8,240 bases of DNA from assembly GCF_937900395.1 (NCBI RefSeq), contig NZ_CALCDX010000130.1:1-8240 (forward strand), written 5' to 3'. This DNA comes from an uncultured Caulobacter sp. GTDB lineage: Bacteria; Pseudomonadota; Alphaproteobacteria; Caulobacterales; Caulobacteraceae. Under the pieces are notes generated by a model. That model had not been told where the DNA came from. It ran no database searches and saw only the letters and a program-made list of their open reading frames with translations. Below, one piece after another: positions 7,471 through 8,240 of the stretch; position 1 is the first letter of the stretch; each line of letters starts with the position of its first letter. Made by a program: the position numbers and the translations under genes.

Positions 7471-7581
7471 GCCGGCCCCTTCGCCACCAACAGCGGCATC
7501 ATCCCTGCGCTGGTTGGCGACGGCGATGCGCTGTTCTCCGATGCGCTCAACCACGCCTGCCTGATCGATGGCGCGCGCCTG
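7459..7581 (+). pseudogene. Alpha-oxoamine synthase (BioF/Kbl-like) core fragment
   Basis: The plus frame reads FATNSGIIPALVGDGD, then LFSDALNHACLIDGARL, the region of 8-amino-7-oxononanoate synthase and 2-amino-3-ketobutyrate CoA ligase that follows the FxSGYxAN motif. It is about 40 residues with no start, no PLP lysine and no end. It corresponds to residues ~110-143 of the bioF product in this same window, but the two differ at many positions (for example SDALNHACLIDGARL against VDALAHACIWAGAQL), so it is not a duplicated piece of the local gene. Confidence 0.6.
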
Positions 7582-7644
7582 TTCTTCGTGATCGCCCTCG
7601 TGGCGCACATCCTGGCGTACATCTGGTCCCCCTGGCTGAAGTAG
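7579..7644 (+). pseudogene. Light-harvesting beta polypeptide C-terminal fragment (PufB/PucB-like)
   Basis: In the same frame as the preceding piece, the sequence switches to FFVIALVAHILAYIWSPWLK and a TAG stop (7642-7644). Antenna beta polypeptides of purple phototrophs end in a membrane helix of the form AIVAHLxVYIWRPWx; the histidine (codon 7606-7608) would be the bacteriochlorophyll ligand and the Trp residues match. The usual Arg before PW is Ser here. Only about 21 residues are present; the N-terminal half is missing and replaced by the synthase-like piece, and no pufA or pucA alpha gene follows. Confidence 0.55.
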
Positions 7645-7648
7645 CAGG

Positions 7649-7783
7649 GACCGCCGGTGCCGCAAGCGCGAGGCGGGATGGCCCGTGGGCGTGCCGTTGG
7701 CGATGCTCGCGGGGATCGTGGTGCTCGTCGGCTTCCTCACCGTCACGCGACGCGACCAGACGTCGCCGCAGCTGACGGCCTGA
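7649..7783 (+). pseudogene. C-terminal fragment of an unidentified membrane protein
   Basis: The plus frame reads KREAGWP, then a hydrophobic helix VPLAMLAGIVVLVGFLTV, then TRRDQTSPQLTA and a TGA stop at 7781-7783. This looks like the last membrane helix and short polar tail of a transporter or other inner-membrane protein. Where the piece begins is uncertain (somewhere after 7645). The family cannot be told from 40 residues. Confidence 0.4.
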
Positions 7784-8160
7784 CCGCGTGGCCTTCGCGG
7801 CGCCCGCGTCGCGACGCGCCGACCACCACGTGTCGCGTCCCGCAAGTCGGGGTAGCCGCGAGGCCGTCGAGCTCCCGCTCTCCTGGCGCGGGCCGACGCT
7901 ACGGCGGCCCCGTCGACCGGGCCGCAGAACGGAGGCCCCGTGGGTGCCGTCGACCGGACCGCCGAGCGCGCGGCGCACGCGCGGATCCCCCAACGCGAGC
8001 CCGCCGCCCGCCAGAGCCCGGCGCTGATCGAGGTTCGGCAGAACGCGCCGGGGGGCGTCGGCGGCCGGCGACCGCGACCGCCGGCACCAGCACTGCGGCG
8101 ACGAGCGTCACACCGCGTCCGGGCACGCCCGGCGCCGTCGCCTGCAGCAGGCCGCCGACG
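7784..8160. other. Very GC-rich stretch without a recognisable gene
   Basis: All six frames are open for long distances because of the base composition, and translate to Arg/Pro/Ala-rich sequence without recognisable motifs. On the minus strand, GRGVTLVAAVLVPAVAVAG (~8121-8065) is hydrophobic and could be part of a membrane or signal segment, and LGDPRVRRALGGPVDG (~7993-7946) looks protein-like, but neither can be assigned. An imperfect direct repeat, CCGTCGACCGG plus a variable base plus CCGC, occurs at 7910-7925 and 7947-7962 (15 of 16 bases identical, 37 bp apart). Confidence 0.4.
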
Positions 8161-8162
8161 CC

Positions 8163-8240
8163 GAACTTGAGCTTGCCGTCGCGATAGCCCTGATGCGGAT
8201 CGCCGATCGGTATCCAGGTGCCGCGGTCCCAAACGATCAC
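8163..8240 (-). pseudogene. LigD 3'-phosphoesterase-domain fragment, running off the window edge
   Basis: Reading leftward from the window end on the minus strand gives VIVWDRGTWIPIGDP, then HQGYRDGKLKF, the conserved stretch of the 3'-phosphoesterase (PE) domain of bacterial NHEJ ligase LigD, where a (L/V)WDxGTW motif is followed by a GDP...G.LKF segment. After KLKF the expected LHGEKL-type continuation is absent and unrelated sequence begins at about 8162. The gene could be intact outside the window on the right; inside it, only 26 residues are present. Confidence 0.6.

Noticed and set aside
7459..7581. Recent partial duplication of the local bioF gene
   Set aside because: The fragment differs from the bioF product of this window at many positions over the same region, so it comes from another, distant synthase gene.
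7369..8232. A single 287-codon minus-strand gene spanning the tail
   Set aside because: The frame is open only because of GC content. It is Arg-rich without motifs except for the kelch piece at its end, and it crosses several pieces that code on other frames or strands.

Overview
The first ~7.1 kb reads as an ordinary chromosomal segment of a high-GC alphaproteobacterium. The protein sequences, the very compact layout and the neighbourhood (biotin genes, a periplasmic Cu/Zn superoxide dismutase, then gyrA divergent from it) point to Caulobacter or a close relative. This assignment rests on family knowledge and recollection of Caulobacter gene order, not on a search.

Layout: (1) the C-terminal two thirds of a beta-hydroxyacid dehydrogenase (3-hydroxyisobutyrate dehydrogenase family, +) runs in from the left edge. 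(2) bioF and bioD form a minus-strand operon joined by an ATGA overlap. (3) bioA is divergent from bioF across a 72-bp gap and is followed by a DMT/EamA membrane transporter (+). BioF, BioA and BioD are three consecutive enzymes of biotin synthesis (pimeloyl thioester to KAPA to DAPA to dethiobiotin). BioB is not in the window. (4) A short unidentified lipoprotein gene and sodC lie on the minus strand, with a perfect 10-bp hairpin between them. (5) gyrA starts on the plus strand, divergent from sodC.

At about 7100-7112 the gyrA homology stops after ~411 residues, less than half of the normal protein. From there to 8240 the sequence is a patchwork of short pieces (70-160 bp) on alternating strands, each resembling a different unrelated protein: an unidentified lower-GC coding piece, a Tn3-family transposase N-terminus, a kelch repeat, an 8-amino-7-oxononanoate-synthase-like core piece, the C-terminus of a light-harvesting beta polypeptide, a membrane-protein C-terminus, about 380 bp of very GC-rich unrecognised sequence, and a LigD 3'-phosphoesterase piece. 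No piece is a complete gene, and neighbours sometimes overlap on short shared sequence. Since gyrA is essential, the simplest reading is a chimeric contig end (misassembly or amplification chimera in a mixed or metagenomic sample), not a new genetic system.

I found no CRISPR array, tRNA, rRNA, integron, intact mobile element or novel defence or biosynthetic system. The points most worth a second look in the trustworthy part are a SodC lacking one canonical zinc-ligand histidine, a GyrA whose quinolone-binding positions are Ala and Phe, the mirrored bioF/bioA leaders, and the hairpin placed over the lipoprotein start site.
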